Shown one piece after another: positions 15,531-23,850 of a stretch of 64,000 bases of DNA. The notes below the pieces were generated by a model. The model worked only from the letters and a program-made list of their open reading frames with translations. It ran no database searches and had not been told where the DNA came from. Location: contig NZ_CAMZCS010000008.1 in NCBI RefSeq assembly GCF_947305105.1, positions 1 to 64,000 on the forward strand, written 5' to 3'. A program made the translations under genes and the position numbers. The stretch is from an uncultured Fibrobacter sp. (GTDB taxonomy: Bacteria > Fibrobacterota > Fibrobacteria > Fibrobacterales > Fibrobacteraceae). The stretch's first letter is position 1. Each line of letters begins with the position of its first letter.

Positions 15531-15775
15531 GTACATTTCATCCATTTTTCGCACCCTCCCGAAATCGATTTTGAGATTAGTGATCCTAAGTCTGTTTTTG
15601 CATGCAACGGCTCTGCTAGGCCAATCTGTACGCCCGACCTCGGCTAGCAAACTTTTGAGGTTTCGTAAGCCCCTTCCAGGCTGTTTATTCACTACAGAAC
15701 CGTAGTTTTGACCCAAAAGTACGGTCTGGCCCGACAGAGCCCTTTTATAGCTCTGTCAAGCCCACTTTACAACTT

Positions 15776-15949
15776 TTTTCAAATTCTACCGGAACCCGGA
15801 ATATTGGTAGTGGACAGCATCCCGAAGGGCAGATTATTTGGCGACCTGTCCCTCAAGATGTCCCTCAAGAAGTCCCCCAAGAATTGTTTAAACAATCCGT
15901 TGTTAGACTCAATTTTTCAAAGTCTCTATTTGTGAAATTTTGTCGTTAA
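15776..15949 (+). pseudogene. Possible C-terminal remnant of an AlbA_2/RecG-like ATP-binding protein
   Basis: Inside the otherwise empty 577-bp gap 15458-16034 one frame ends in QIIWRPVPQDVPQEVPQELF followed by about 17 further residues and a stop. The PQDVPQEVPQ repeat, encoded by three tandem 12-bp units at 15848-15883, is reminiscent of the V-P/T-Q linkers near the end of AlbA_2-type putative DNA-binding/ATPase proteins. No start codon or upstream domain remains, so this would be a decayed end fragment. The hairpin GACAGAGC / GCTCTGTC (around 15733-15757) lies just upstream. Confidence 0.35.
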
Positions 15950-15982
15950 AAACAACAAACCGGTCCGCTTTCTAAAGTAGAG

Positions 15983-16544
15983 TTAAATCGCTCCAACGGC
16001 TTCTTTCAGAATCTCCAAAGCACTTCTGCACACCTCAGAAAAAGTTCTTCCTGCTGCAAAGACATATATCAAACATTGACCAAAATAGCTGAAGGACCGG
16101 CTTAGGCGTAATCGCATCACCGACAGTCACATCAACATAAAAGGGGACCGTCATCGGAGCAAACGAAGCCATCATATACGCTCGCAATCCGGGATAGGAA
16201 TCCTTTTCACGAATATCTTCTATTCGGTCAAGTAAAAATGTAAAACCATCCTGCAAGTCTTCCGAACAAATAGACAGCAAAGCCTCTTTTAGCGTTGACG
16301 GATCGACGCTGAACCCAGTAGCCGTCGCATCAATATCCATCGTCGTTCTTTTTGCAACGCCAACAAGCGAGGATGTCAAGAAGCCACCTTTCAGGATGAA
16401 GTTTGTGCGATAGTCGGACTTTGCTAGTCGGCACAGGAATCGTTCCAAGACATATTTTTGCAAAACACCCTGAGCCGTTACGCCAGATTCACAAGCAATT
16501 TTCTTTATGGCGGCTTTTAGTTTAGCGGCATTAGAAAAACTCAC
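15983..16544 (-). pseudogene. Truncated AbiEii-like nucleotidyltransferase toxin
   Basis: The frame from the GTG at 16544 gives 169 residues (stop at 16035). It contains FILKGGFLTSSL and KRTTMDIDAT, the nucleotidyltransferase core of AbiEii/AbiGii toxins with the DxD acids intact. Family members run to about 250-300 residues, and the C-terminal helical half is missing here. In the next frame an open tail (AAGRTFSEVCRSALEIL...) continues to a stop at 15983, so a frameshift or deletion join near 16045 is likely. It starts inside the stop of the antitoxin gene (GTGA overlap), as in intact AbiE operons. The toxin is probably inactive. Confidence 0.7.
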
Positions 16545-17125
16545 AGCAGAATCTCCATATAATTACGAACACGCTTTTCTACATGAAGAATCCTTGCATA
16601 GTGCATGAGTAACGCAATATCTTTCGCGTCACTTCGAGCGTATTCCTTGAAGGCATGGTTCATTGATTGGACGTCATCTCCACGGACAATGTCACATAGA
16701 GTCCGCTCGATATTATAGCAACGGACCACATTGCCATAAGGAGAAAGAACGTCTTGTACGCCTAGGTCATAGCGTTCGGCAACAACAATCTTGCATTTTA
16801 TTCCGTTTTGCTTGGCCGCGCTTACGTTGTAACCTTTGGGAAAAGTCATATAAAGCGAATACGGAATACGGTCCGTTTTTTTCAGAAGATATAGGGCAGT
16901 GCTTCCAGAAAAAATTCCCTGCGAGTAGGTGTGTTGCCAAATGGCAAATTCGTCTTCGAGTTGGCCGGACAAAAAATAGACACCCCGAGCACCTTTGCTC
17001 AGTCTTCCAGCCGTCACACATTCTGCCAATGCGCGACGCTGAAGCCCCGCCTTGGAGACGGACGATGCCGTGACCATGCCGTTGTTCTCACCGGCCATTT
17101 CTATGATTTTTGCGCAATCGTTCAT
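16541..17125 (-). CDS. AbiEi-like antitoxin of a type IV toxin-antitoxin pair
   Basis: 194 residues from the ATG at 17125. The N-terminal winged helix (IIEMAGENNGMVTASSVSKA then RRALAECVTAGRLSKGARGVYFL) is that of AbiEi antitoxins, which repress their own operon. The C-terminal part (IKCKIVVAERYDLGV, CYNIERTLCDIVRG) is the antitoxicity domain. An ATG at 17170 is in frame but lies upstream of the predicted transcription start, so it was rejected. The stop overlaps the start of the truncated toxin gene. Confidence 0.85.
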   Translation of the reverse strand: MNDCAKIIEMAGENNGMVTASSVSKAGLQRRALAECVTAGRLSKGARGVYFLSGQLEDEFAIWQHTYSQGIFSGSTALYLLKKTDRIPYSLYMTFPKGYNVSAAKQNGIKCKIVVAERYDLGVQDVLSPYGNVVRCYNIERTLCDIVRGDDVQSMNHAFKEYARSDAKDIALLMHYARILHVEKRVRNYMEILL

Positions 17126-17161
17126 AGATGTTCGAACATTTATGTAGACTCTGTTATTTAA

Positions 17162-17190
17162 AATATACATAAAAGTTCACTCTCGGTCAA
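17162..17190 (-). promoter_or_regulatory. Promoter of the AbiE-like pair
   Basis: TTGACC (17185-17190), 17 bp, TATATT (17162-17167). Transcription would begin near 17155, downstream of the ATG at 17170, which fixes the antitoxin start at 17125 or later. CGAACAT / ATGTTCG arms around 17132-17147 between promoter and start could be an operator. Confidence 0.65.
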
Positions 17191-17266
17191 GTTCGACGTC
17201 GTCTTTTCCGAAAATAAAATAGAGGAAGCATAAATATCCTTACATTTCTTCATCTTTCACTCCTTT

Positions 17267-17362
17267 GACGCTTATGGCGTCCGTGGCATCGGCTCAGAAA
17301 TAAAATCAAGTAACTTGATTTTGCTTCATTCGCCTCGCACACTTTTGCTGCGGACAGGCGTA
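17267..17362. repeat. Structured intergenic element, second copy with a different hairpin core
   Basis: Occupies the middle of the 374-bp gap before wzt. It starts with GACGC-TTATG-GCGTC followed by CGTGGCATCGG, then has the hairpin AAAATCAAG-TAA-CTTGATTTT (17302-17322), then TTCATTCGCCTCGCACACTTTTGC. Order, spacing and flanks match the 9324-9453 element, while the second hairpin is A+T-rich here and G+C-rich there. Outer arms are not evident. Confidence 0.65.
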
Positions 17363-17544
17363 AAACCGCAGTAGTTTGAAAATTTGAACACTAGAACATT
17401 TGTTCACTATCAAATATAGTTTCGGGAATCATTATTGTCAATAGGTTTCCGATTTTTTTCACCGGGCCTCGGATGCCGCAATTTCGCGCATTTTTTTTGA
17501 ATCGGCTTCTCGGCTGTCCCTTATAATCTATATTACTCAATAGA

Positions 17545-18849
17545 ATGACAACCGCGATCGAGTTTGAAAATATCAGCAAGCAGTACCGCCTGGGGCTAGT
17601 GAGCACCGGGACGCTCAGCCACGACCTGAACAGGTTCTGGCAGACCAAGGTGCTGCGCCGCGAGGACCCCTACCTCAAGGTGGGCGAAGTCAACGACCGC
17701 GCGCACAAGGGCAACAGTGATTACGTGTGGGCCCTGAAGGATATCAATTTTAAAGTGGAACAGGGCGACGTCGTGGGCATCATCGGCAGGAACGGTGCCG
17801 GCAAGAGCACTCTCCTCAAGCTGCTGAGCCGCGTGACCGCCCCCACCACCGGGACCATCCGCGCACGGGGCCGCATCGCGAGCCTCCTCGAAGTGGGCAC
17901 CGGATTCCACCCGGAGATGACCGGCCGCGAGAACATCTACATGAACGGCGCCATCATGGGCATGAACCGCGCCGAGATTACCCGCAAGCTTGACGAGATT
18001 GTGGACTTCAGCGGCTGCGAACGCTACCTGGACACTCCCGTGAAGCGTTACAGCAGCGGCATGACCGTACGCCTCGGATTCGCCATCGCGGCGCACCTGG
18101 AACCCGAAATCCTCGTGGTGGACGAAGTGCTAGCCGTGGGCGATGCCGAATTCCAGAAAAAGGCCATCGGCAAGATGCAGGATGTAAGCCGCGGCGAAGG
18201 CAGAACCGTGCTGTTCGTGAGCCACAACATGGCAGCAGTAAGAAGCCTGTGCAAAAGAGGAATTGTATTAAAGAGCGGCCTTTTAAACTATGACGGCAAC
18301 ATCAATGACGCCATCGAACATTATTCCTCAGAAATCCAAATCACTCCAACGAAACACGTTATCATCACAGACGATTTACGAATTGACGAAGAGATCAACA
18401 AACACCGATTTGACTATTTGGAAGCCTGGTTTCTCAATGATCCCGAAAACATGGCAACAGAAGAACCTATTCGAATGAGGTTTCGAATTAAGCACATTGA
18501 TTTTTCGCAAAAAACCTTCCAAGTCGGAATTTTCATAGCCAATGGAAACGGACAACGCGTTGCATGCTGTTATACAGACCCTGTAAGAGCCCCAGAAAAT
18601 CAAGAAGTTTTTGATATAGAGGTTCTTGTTCCTCACCATAATTTAGCAAAGGGCAAGTACACAATTGACCTCAAACTATCCAACTTCAACTACATTAATT
18701 ATGGTTCCGAATATGACCAAATTGCCAAAGTTTTTTCTTTTGAAATCAATTATGTAGATGAAGCGCATACAAAGCCCTTTGGCAACTGGATTCCCAATTA
18801 CGGGAACAGCTGTATGAGAGATGTTTCTGTAAAAATTCTGGAGCTATAA
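17545..18849 (+). CDS. wzt: Polysaccharide ABC transporter ATPase with glycan-binding C-terminal domain (Wzt-type)
   Basis: 434 residues. The first ~240 are the ABC ATPase: Walker A GRNGAGKST, TSSL-type MTGRENIYMNG, signature YSSGMTVRLGFAIA, Walker B LVVDEVLAVGD and the H-loop SHNMAAV. From ~280 on is a beta-rich domain of the kind that in Wzt binds the capped end of the O-polysaccharide. It powers export across the inner membrane together with a Wzm permease, but no ABC-2 permease lies in this window. Base composition changes sharply at about 18240: the ATPase half is G+C-rich, the rest A+T-rich like the cluster downstream. TATATT at 17529-17534 is 10 nt before the ATG. Confidence 0.92.
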   Translation: MTTAIEFENISKQYRLGLVSTGTLSHDLNRFWQTKVLRREDPYLKVGEVNDRAHKGNSDYVWALKDINFKVEQGDVVGIIGRNGAGKSTLLKLLSRVTAPTTGTIRARGRIASLLEVGTGFHPEMTGRENIYMNGAIMGMNRAEITRKLDEIVDFSGCERYLDTPVKRYSSGMTVRLGFAIAAHLEPEILVVDEVLAVGDAEFQKKAIGKMQDVSRGEGRTVLFVSHNMAAVRSLCKRGIVLKSGLLNYDGNINDAIEHYSSEIQITPTKHVIITDDLRIDEEINKHRFDYLEAWFLNDPENMATEEPIRMRFRIKHIDFSQKTFQVGIFIANGNGQRVACCYTDPVRAPENQEVFDIEVLVPHHNLAKGKYTIDLKLSNFNYINYGSEYDQIAKVFSFEINYVDEAHTKPFGNWIPNYGNSCMRDVSVKILEL

Positions 18850-18851
18850 TT

Positions 18852-19781
18852 ATGCTACCAATAAAAATAAAACTACCCGATCACTTTCTTGACGAAGAAG
18901 AAAGATGCGGTTTTACTGTTTCCCCCAAAATGAAAAAAATATGGGCAGTGGAGCTGGATTTACTCCATGAATTTCAAAGAGTTTGCAAAAAATACAATCT
19001 CAAATATTTTACAGACTCCGGAACTACCATCGGTGCCGTTAGACATAACGGGTTCATTCCTTGGGACGACGACATTGATCTAGCAATGTTTCGAGAAGAC
19101 TACAACAAGCTGTGTCAAATAGCCCCTCAAGAATTTAAGCACCCATATTTCTTCCAAACAGAAGAAACGGACCCCGGATCTGCAAGAGGGCATGGACAAA
19201 TAAGGAACAGTCTAACAACAGGAATTCTTGAAAGCGAAAGAGATTTACACTATCGATTCAACCAAGGCATATTCATTGATATTTTTGTTTTAGACAACAC
19301 TCCCGACGACAAACAAGTTTTCAATGAACAAATAGCAGAGTGTACGGCATTCAGAGAAAAAGCAAGCGCTTGTCGGTCTTACACAGAACACTTTCTATTG
19401 TTACCTAGATGGAACTTCATAGCAAGAGCAATCAATTTTATAAAATACAAATATTATCACTCAAAAATTTTCTTCCCCCATGGATACAACAAATTTCTTT
19501 ATGAATATGAAAAAAGTGCATCCAAGTACGTTTCCGACAACACAACAAAGTACATAACGAATTTAAGTCTACTCCCATACAAAGAACACAGATCTAGATT
19601 AAGAGAAGATTATTCTAGTGCCATAGAATTTCCATTCGAAATGCTTTCGCTTCCCGTTCCTATAGGCTACGATAGAATATTAACCAATGTATTTGGCAAT
19701 TGGAAAGTACCGCAAAAAGATCCGTCATTACATGGTGGTATTTTCTTTGATCCGGAAAAACCATATACGCAATATCGATAA
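18852..19781 (+). CDS. LicD family phosphotransferase
   Basis: 309 residues. VCKKYNLKYFTDSGTTIGAVRHNGFIPWDDDIDLAMFREDY contains the LicD core: the GT..GAVRH..IPWDDDID block whose aspartates bind metal and nucleotide. LicD proteins transfer phosphocholine or related phospho-groups from CDP-linked donors to surface glycans, and eukaryotic fukutin-like proteins share the fold. The donor here is unknown and no choline-uptake genes are nearby. GGAG sits 9 nt before the ATG, inside the end of wzt; spacing is 2 bp, so translation is probably coupled. Confidence 0.9.
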   Translation: MLPIKIKLPDHFLDEEERCGFTVSPKMKKIWAVELDLLHEFQRVCKKYNLKYFTDSGTTIGAVRHNGFIPWDDDIDLAMFREDYNKLCQIAPQEFKHPYFFQTEETDPGSARGHGQIRNSLTTGILESERDLHYRFNQGIFIDIFVLDNTPDDKQVFNEQIAECTAFREKASACRSYTEHFLLLPRWNFIARAINFIKYKYYHSKIFFPHGYNKFLYEYEKSASKYVSDNTTKYITNLSLLPYKEHRSRLREDYSSAIEFPFEMLSLPVPIGYDRILTNVFGNWKVPQKDPSLHGGIFFDPEKPYTQYR

Positions 19782-19815
19782 CTTTTTCCGCTTCTAGAAA
19801 AGCCACAAGAAAAAG

Positions 19816-21603
19816 ATGCCCATGAGAATACAAAGCATATTATTTCCTCAAAAAGACATCTGCAAAGAAGCAGAGCTGTATTACAGGCATCCATCCAAGC
19901 AATTTGGCAATAAATTTCTTCTGCCGCCAAATCAAACGATTTCTTTTGACACCTACTTCAACAGTTTCCCTATTGCACAATGGAAACAATACACTTCCAT
20001 TGATAATCTGAGTCTTTTCCTAAGAATTCAAGGAAAATGTACAATAGAATTATTCGAAGCAACTCTTGTCAATGGCAATGTTCAAAAGCGTATTCTTCTA
20101 TCAAAAGAAAAAAATGCTCAAGATGATTCCATAACGCTTCTTTTTCCAGATATAGCAGACTTACGCGGAGCATGTTACTTCACAATATCATCACAAGAGA
20201 AGCCATGCTTCATAACCGACGGTTATTATAGCACTGAAATTGATTCAAATTTAATCAGCACTATAAAAATCGGCATTGGTATTTGCACTTACAAAAGAGA
20301 ATCCTTCGTTCTAAAAAATCTAAAAGCAATCCAGAATGCAATACTAGACAATCCTCAATCTGAATTATTCGATAAACTGGAAATAATAGTTTCAGACAAC
20401 GGTCAAACATTACAGAATTACGACTATTCCCATCCAAAAGTTAAAATAGTTCCTAACATCAATGCTGGTGGTTCCGGAGGCTTCGCCAGGTGCATGCTTG
20501 AGGCAATCTCCCGAAGTTCCGATTTCCATTTCACCAATCTCATCCTAATGGATGACGACATTATTTTGGAGCCTGATGTTTTAGCAAGGACATATTCCTT
20601 TTTAAGGTGTCTCAAAAACGAAAATCGGACGAAAGTACTTGGCGGAGCAATGCTAAAATCAGAATCAATGTCCGAACAAGCCGTAAATGGATGTATCTGG
20701 GATATTGACAAAGGGGTTCGATTCTGCAAATCAAACTATGATCTTTCTCAAACGTCAGATGTTTTGAAAAATCTTAATGAAGATGGGGCTAATTTTGCCC
20801 CCTGGTTCTATTGCTGTTTTCCGATGCAGCATATCAGAAACAACAATCTTCCATTACCATTCTTCTTTCAATATGACGACACTGAATTTGCTTTAAGAGA
20901 ACCATCTTCCATAATCCTATTAAACGGGGTCTCTGTTTGGCATACTTTTCTCAACAAAGACAACATGTGCAAAAGGTATTGCCAAAGCAAAAACAGTCGC
21001 ATCGTAAAATTACTATACGGAGAAACGCAAACCATTCTTCAATCAAAAAAAGAACTCTGCTTAATGTTCATCAATTTAGTCGGCACATACCGATACCTTG
21101 ATTGGATAGCGTTATCCCAAGCCGAAATTGATTTATGGCATGGCTCAAATAATTTAAGAGACAAGAAAAACCTTCTTCTTTGTCAAAAAATGATAAAGAA
21201 ATCTAATTTACAGTGCAAGACCGACGAAATACCACCAAGCGCATCTAAATACATTGTTGGTCAAAAAGACAATGGCGAATGGTCTATAACAAAAAAGATT
21301 ACTTTTGCATTTAGTTCTCTCAATACTTTCTTTCCAAAAACAAGAAAAAATATAATAGTAGACAAACCAGAAACCCTAAATCCTTTGAAAGTTCGCTTCG
21401 TAAAGAAGATTTATTTAAAACAAGACGAGAGCTCTTACATAATTTTTCAAAGCAATATCAAGCTGTTTTTCACAAGTTTTTTGCAAATTGCAAAAATTTT
21501 ACTGTATCCTAGACCAAATCAAGAAAAATTGCAGAGCAATCTTATCGAAGGAGCGTCCGCAATGCGAAAAATGAGTTTTTGGCTCAGTTATTTAACAAAA
21601 TAG
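19816..21603 (+). CDS. GlfT2-like galactofuranosyltransferase (GT2)
   Basis: 595 residues with the three-part plan of GlfT2: an N-terminal beta-sandwich (~1-140), a GT-A domain with IGICTYKRESF, the metal-binding LILMDDDIIL, GGAMLKSES and FFFQYDDTEFALR (catalytic base region), and a helical C-terminal extension. In mycobacteria GlfT2 polymerises galactofuranose from UDP-Galf. The UDP-galactopyranose mutase gene follows immediately, which supports the same donor. An in-frame ATG two codons downstream is an alternative start. A+T-rich, like the rest of the block. Confidence 0.85.
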   Translation: MPMRIQSILFPQKDICKEAELYYRHPSKQFGNKFLLPPNQTISFDTYFNSFPIAQWKQYTSIDNLSLFLRIQGKCTIELFEATLVNGNVQKRILLSKEKNAQDDSITLLFPDIADLRGACYFTISSQEKPCFITDGYYSTEIDSNLISTIKIGIGICTYKRESFVLKNLKAIQNAILDNPQSELFDKLEIIVSDNGQTLQNYDYSHPKVKIVPNINAGGSGGFARCMLEAISRSSDFHFTNLILMDDDIILEPDVLARTYSFLRCLKNENRTKVLGGAMLKSESMSEQAVNGCIWDIDKGVRFCKSNYDLSQTSDVLKNLNEDGANFAPWFYCCFPMQHIRNNNLPLPFFFQYDDTEFALREPSSIILLNGVSVWHTFLNKDNMCKRYCQSKNSRIVKLLYGETQTILQSKKELCLMFINLVGTYRYLDWIALSQAEIDLWHGSNNLRDKKNLLLCQKMIKKSNLQCKTDEIPPSASKYIVGQKDNGEWSITKKITFAFSSLNTFFPKTRKNIIVDKPETLNPLKVRFVKKIYLKQDESSYIIFQSNIKLFFTSFLQIAKILLYPRPNQEKLQSNLIEGASAMRKMSFWLSYLTK

Positions 21604-21670
21604 TTCAAGTTCTACTTTTCTTTTATTTCTTAAATTATATTAAAAAAAACAATGAATCTTTAAAGACACC

Positions 21671-22780
21671 ATGTACTCCTATATTATCATCGGCGCAGGC
21701 CTTTTCGGAGCAACGTTTGCAAATCTAGCCCATAAAGCAGGCAAGAAGGTCCTTGTCATAGAAAGACGTAATCACATCGCAGGCAATTGTTATACAGAGA
21801 ATATCGAAGGTATCAACGTTCATAAATACGGAGCTCACATTTTCCACACATCAAACAAAATCGTTTGGGATTTTGTCAACTCTTTTACTCCGTTTAATCG
21901 CTATACAAATTCACCTATAGCCAAATCAAAAGGTAATTACTATAACCTGCCTTTCAATATGAATACATTTTACCAAATATGGAAGACAGCAACACCGGAA
22001 GAGGCAAAGGCGAAAATGGAAGAACAAAAAGCGGATATTCTCAAATTACTCAATGGGCGCGAGCCAGCAAATCTAGAGGAACAAGCATTAAGCATAGTCG
22101 GTCGTGACATTTTTGAAATACTAATCAAGGAATACACAGAAAAACAGTGGGGCCGCAATTGCAACGACCTCCCAGCCTCCATCATCAAGCGAATTCCTGT
22201 CCGTTATACATTTGACAACAATTACTTTAACGATTTATACCAAGGAATACCCAGCAACGGCTATACTGAATTAGTAACCAAAATGCTAGAAGGCATCGAA
22301 ATTCGCTTAAATACAAATTTTTTTGACCATCGTTCCGAATTAGAAAACATTGCCGAAAAAATCATCTACACCGGACCGATTGATGAATTTTTCAATTTCT
22401 GCCATGGAGCCTTAGATTACCGATCCTTACGTTTTGAAACGGAAATTCTTGACACTGATAATTTCCAAGGAAATGCCGTTATAAATTACATTGACGCAAA
22501 TATTCCATACACAAGAATTATTGAGCACAAGCACTTTGAATTCGGAAATCAGCCCAAAACCATTATCACTCGCGAATATCCTCAAAAATGGGAATTGAAT
22601 AAAGAACGTTACTACCCAATTAACGACCAAGAAAACAATGCTCTTTATGAAAAATACAAAGCATTGGCCGGCCAAAAAACTAATGTCATATTTGGTGGAC
22701 GCCTTGCCGAATATAAGTACTATGATATGGATGACGTGATAGAACAAGCAATGATACTATTTCACACCTGTAATCAATAA
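21671..22780 (+). CDS. glf: UDP-galactopyranose mutase
   Basis: 369 residues. A flavoenzyme converting UDP-galactopyranose to UDP-galactofuranose in the cytosol. Signatures: the N-terminal FAD-binding IIIGAGLFGATFANLAHKAGKKVLVIERR, then HIAGNCYTENIEGINVHKYGAHIFHTSN, PFNMNTFYQIW, EYTEKQWGRNCNDLP and FGGRLAEYKYYDMDDVIEQA near the end. All the expected blocks and the usual length are present, so it should be active. Sits between the GlfT2-like gene and a GT2 gene and supplies the donor for galactofuranose in the glycan made by this cluster. Confidence 0.97.
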   Translation: MYSYIIIGAGLFGATFANLAHKAGKKVLVIERRNHIAGNCYTENIEGINVHKYGAHIFHTSNKIVWDFVNSFTPFNRYTNSPIAKSKGNYYNLPFNMNTFYQIWKTATPEEAKAKMEEQKADILKLLNGREPANLEEQALSIVGRDIFEILIKEYTEKQWGRNCNDLPASIIKRIPVRYTFDNNYFNDLYQGIPSNGYTELVTKMLEGIEIRLNTNFFDHRSELENIAEKIIYTGPIDEFFNFCHGALDYRSLRFETEILDTDNFQGNAVINYIDANIPYTRIIEHKHFEFGNQPKTIITREYPQKWELNKERYYPINDQENNALYEKYKALAGQKTNVIFGGRLAEYKYYDMDDVIEQAMILFHTCNQ

Positions 22781-22787
22781 AAGACAT

Positions 22788-23801
22788 ATGCCCAATCAAG
22801 TTTCTGTCATAGTCCCCAACTACAATCACGCACCTTATCTTCGGCAGCGTCTTGATTCCATATTCAATCAAACTTTTCAGGACTTTGAAGTCATTATCTT
22901 GGACGATTGTAGCTCGGACAACAGCAAAGAAATCATTGAGGAATATCGTAATCGTCCCCAAGTAAGCCACGTGGTATATAACGAGACAAACAGTGGCTCT
23001 CCATTCAAACAGTGGGCTAAGGGATTCGATTTAGCACAAGGCAAATACATCTGGATTGCCGAAAGCGACGATTGGGCGGAATTGAATTTTTTAGACGAAT
23101 TAGTTTCAACTTTAAACCAAGACAATTCTCTAGCACTAGCTTTTTGTGAAAATTACTGGGAATTTGGAACAAAAACAGAACGACAAAGATTCTGCTTTAG
23201 CGAGCGCACCATCAATGGGAGTCGCTTTATAAAAAAATATCAAAGTTTCAGGAATCGAATTGTCAACGCAAGTAGCGTTTTATTTCGAAAAAAAATTCTC
23301 CATTCTATTCCGAAAAATTACCAAGATTTCACATGTTGCGGAGATTATCTTTTTTGGATATACCTTTTAGAAAAAGGTAATATCAGATATATTCGCAAAC
23401 ATTTAAATCACTTTAGACGGCACTCATTCACCACAACAACTAAAAGTACAACATCTGGAAAGACATTCTTTGAAAATTTTTACATATATGAATATTTATA
23501 CAATCAAGGATATGTAACCCCATTTATTAAATTGCGAATATTTACTTACAATTTAGATCTCGTCGAAATACACAAGCAAGATTTATTAACAAATAAATCC
23601 TATTTTGAATGTAAAAACATGTGGGTTTCCCCAAACAAAGGCTTTTTAACAAAGATTATTCAGATACTAGCACGCGATGCAAACATCTGTTACGAAAGTA
23701 TTTCTTTGGGAGCTAAAATATGGAGAATTCTACATCTACCGAACACAAATATCAGGGAAAAAATACACAAGCAGAAGGACAGTCTGAAGATTAACGATTA
23801 A
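22788..23801 (+). CDS. GT2 family glycosyltransferase
   Basis: 337 residues, GT-A fold in the first ~220: QVSVIVPNYNHAPYLRQRLDSI, VIILDDCSSDNS, and IWIAESDDWAEL with the metal-binding acidic residues, then SSVLFRKKIL. The C-terminal ~100 residues are basic, probably acceptor- or membrane-facing. Donor and acceptor unknown. Seven bp after glf, same operon. Confidence 0.88.
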   Translation: MPNQVSVIVPNYNHAPYLRQRLDSIFNQTFQDFEVIILDDCSSDNSKEIIEEYRNRPQVSHVVYNETNSGSPFKQWAKGFDLAQGKYIWIAESDDWAELNFLDELVSTLNQDNSLALAFCENYWEFGTKTERQRFCFSERTINGSRFIKKYQSFRNRIVNASSVLFRKKILHSIPKNYQDFTCCGDYLFWIYLLEKGNIRYIRKHLNHFRRHSFTTTTKSTTSGKTFFENFYIYEYLYNQGYVTPFIKLRIFTYNLDLVEIHKQDLLTNKSYFECKNMWVSPNKGFLTKIIQILARDANICYESISLGAKIWRILHLPNTNIREKIHKQKDSLKIND

Positions 23802-23850
23802 CTTGCAAAATCGCCAATACCCAATATCTTCTTAATAAGGGAATCCATTT

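Noticed and set aside
15498-15716. 72-codon minus-strand frame before the orphan antitoxin as a possible toxin
   Set aside because: It overlaps the promoter and operator, lacks a ribosome site and shows no toxin motif.
17126-17170. Longer start for the first AbiEi-like antitoxin at 17170
   Set aside because: The predicted transcription start lies downstream of that ATG, so it cannot be on the mRNA.
17391-17648. 85-codon minus-strand frame across the wzt start
   Set aside because: It overlaps wzt and has no supporting motif or ribosome site.
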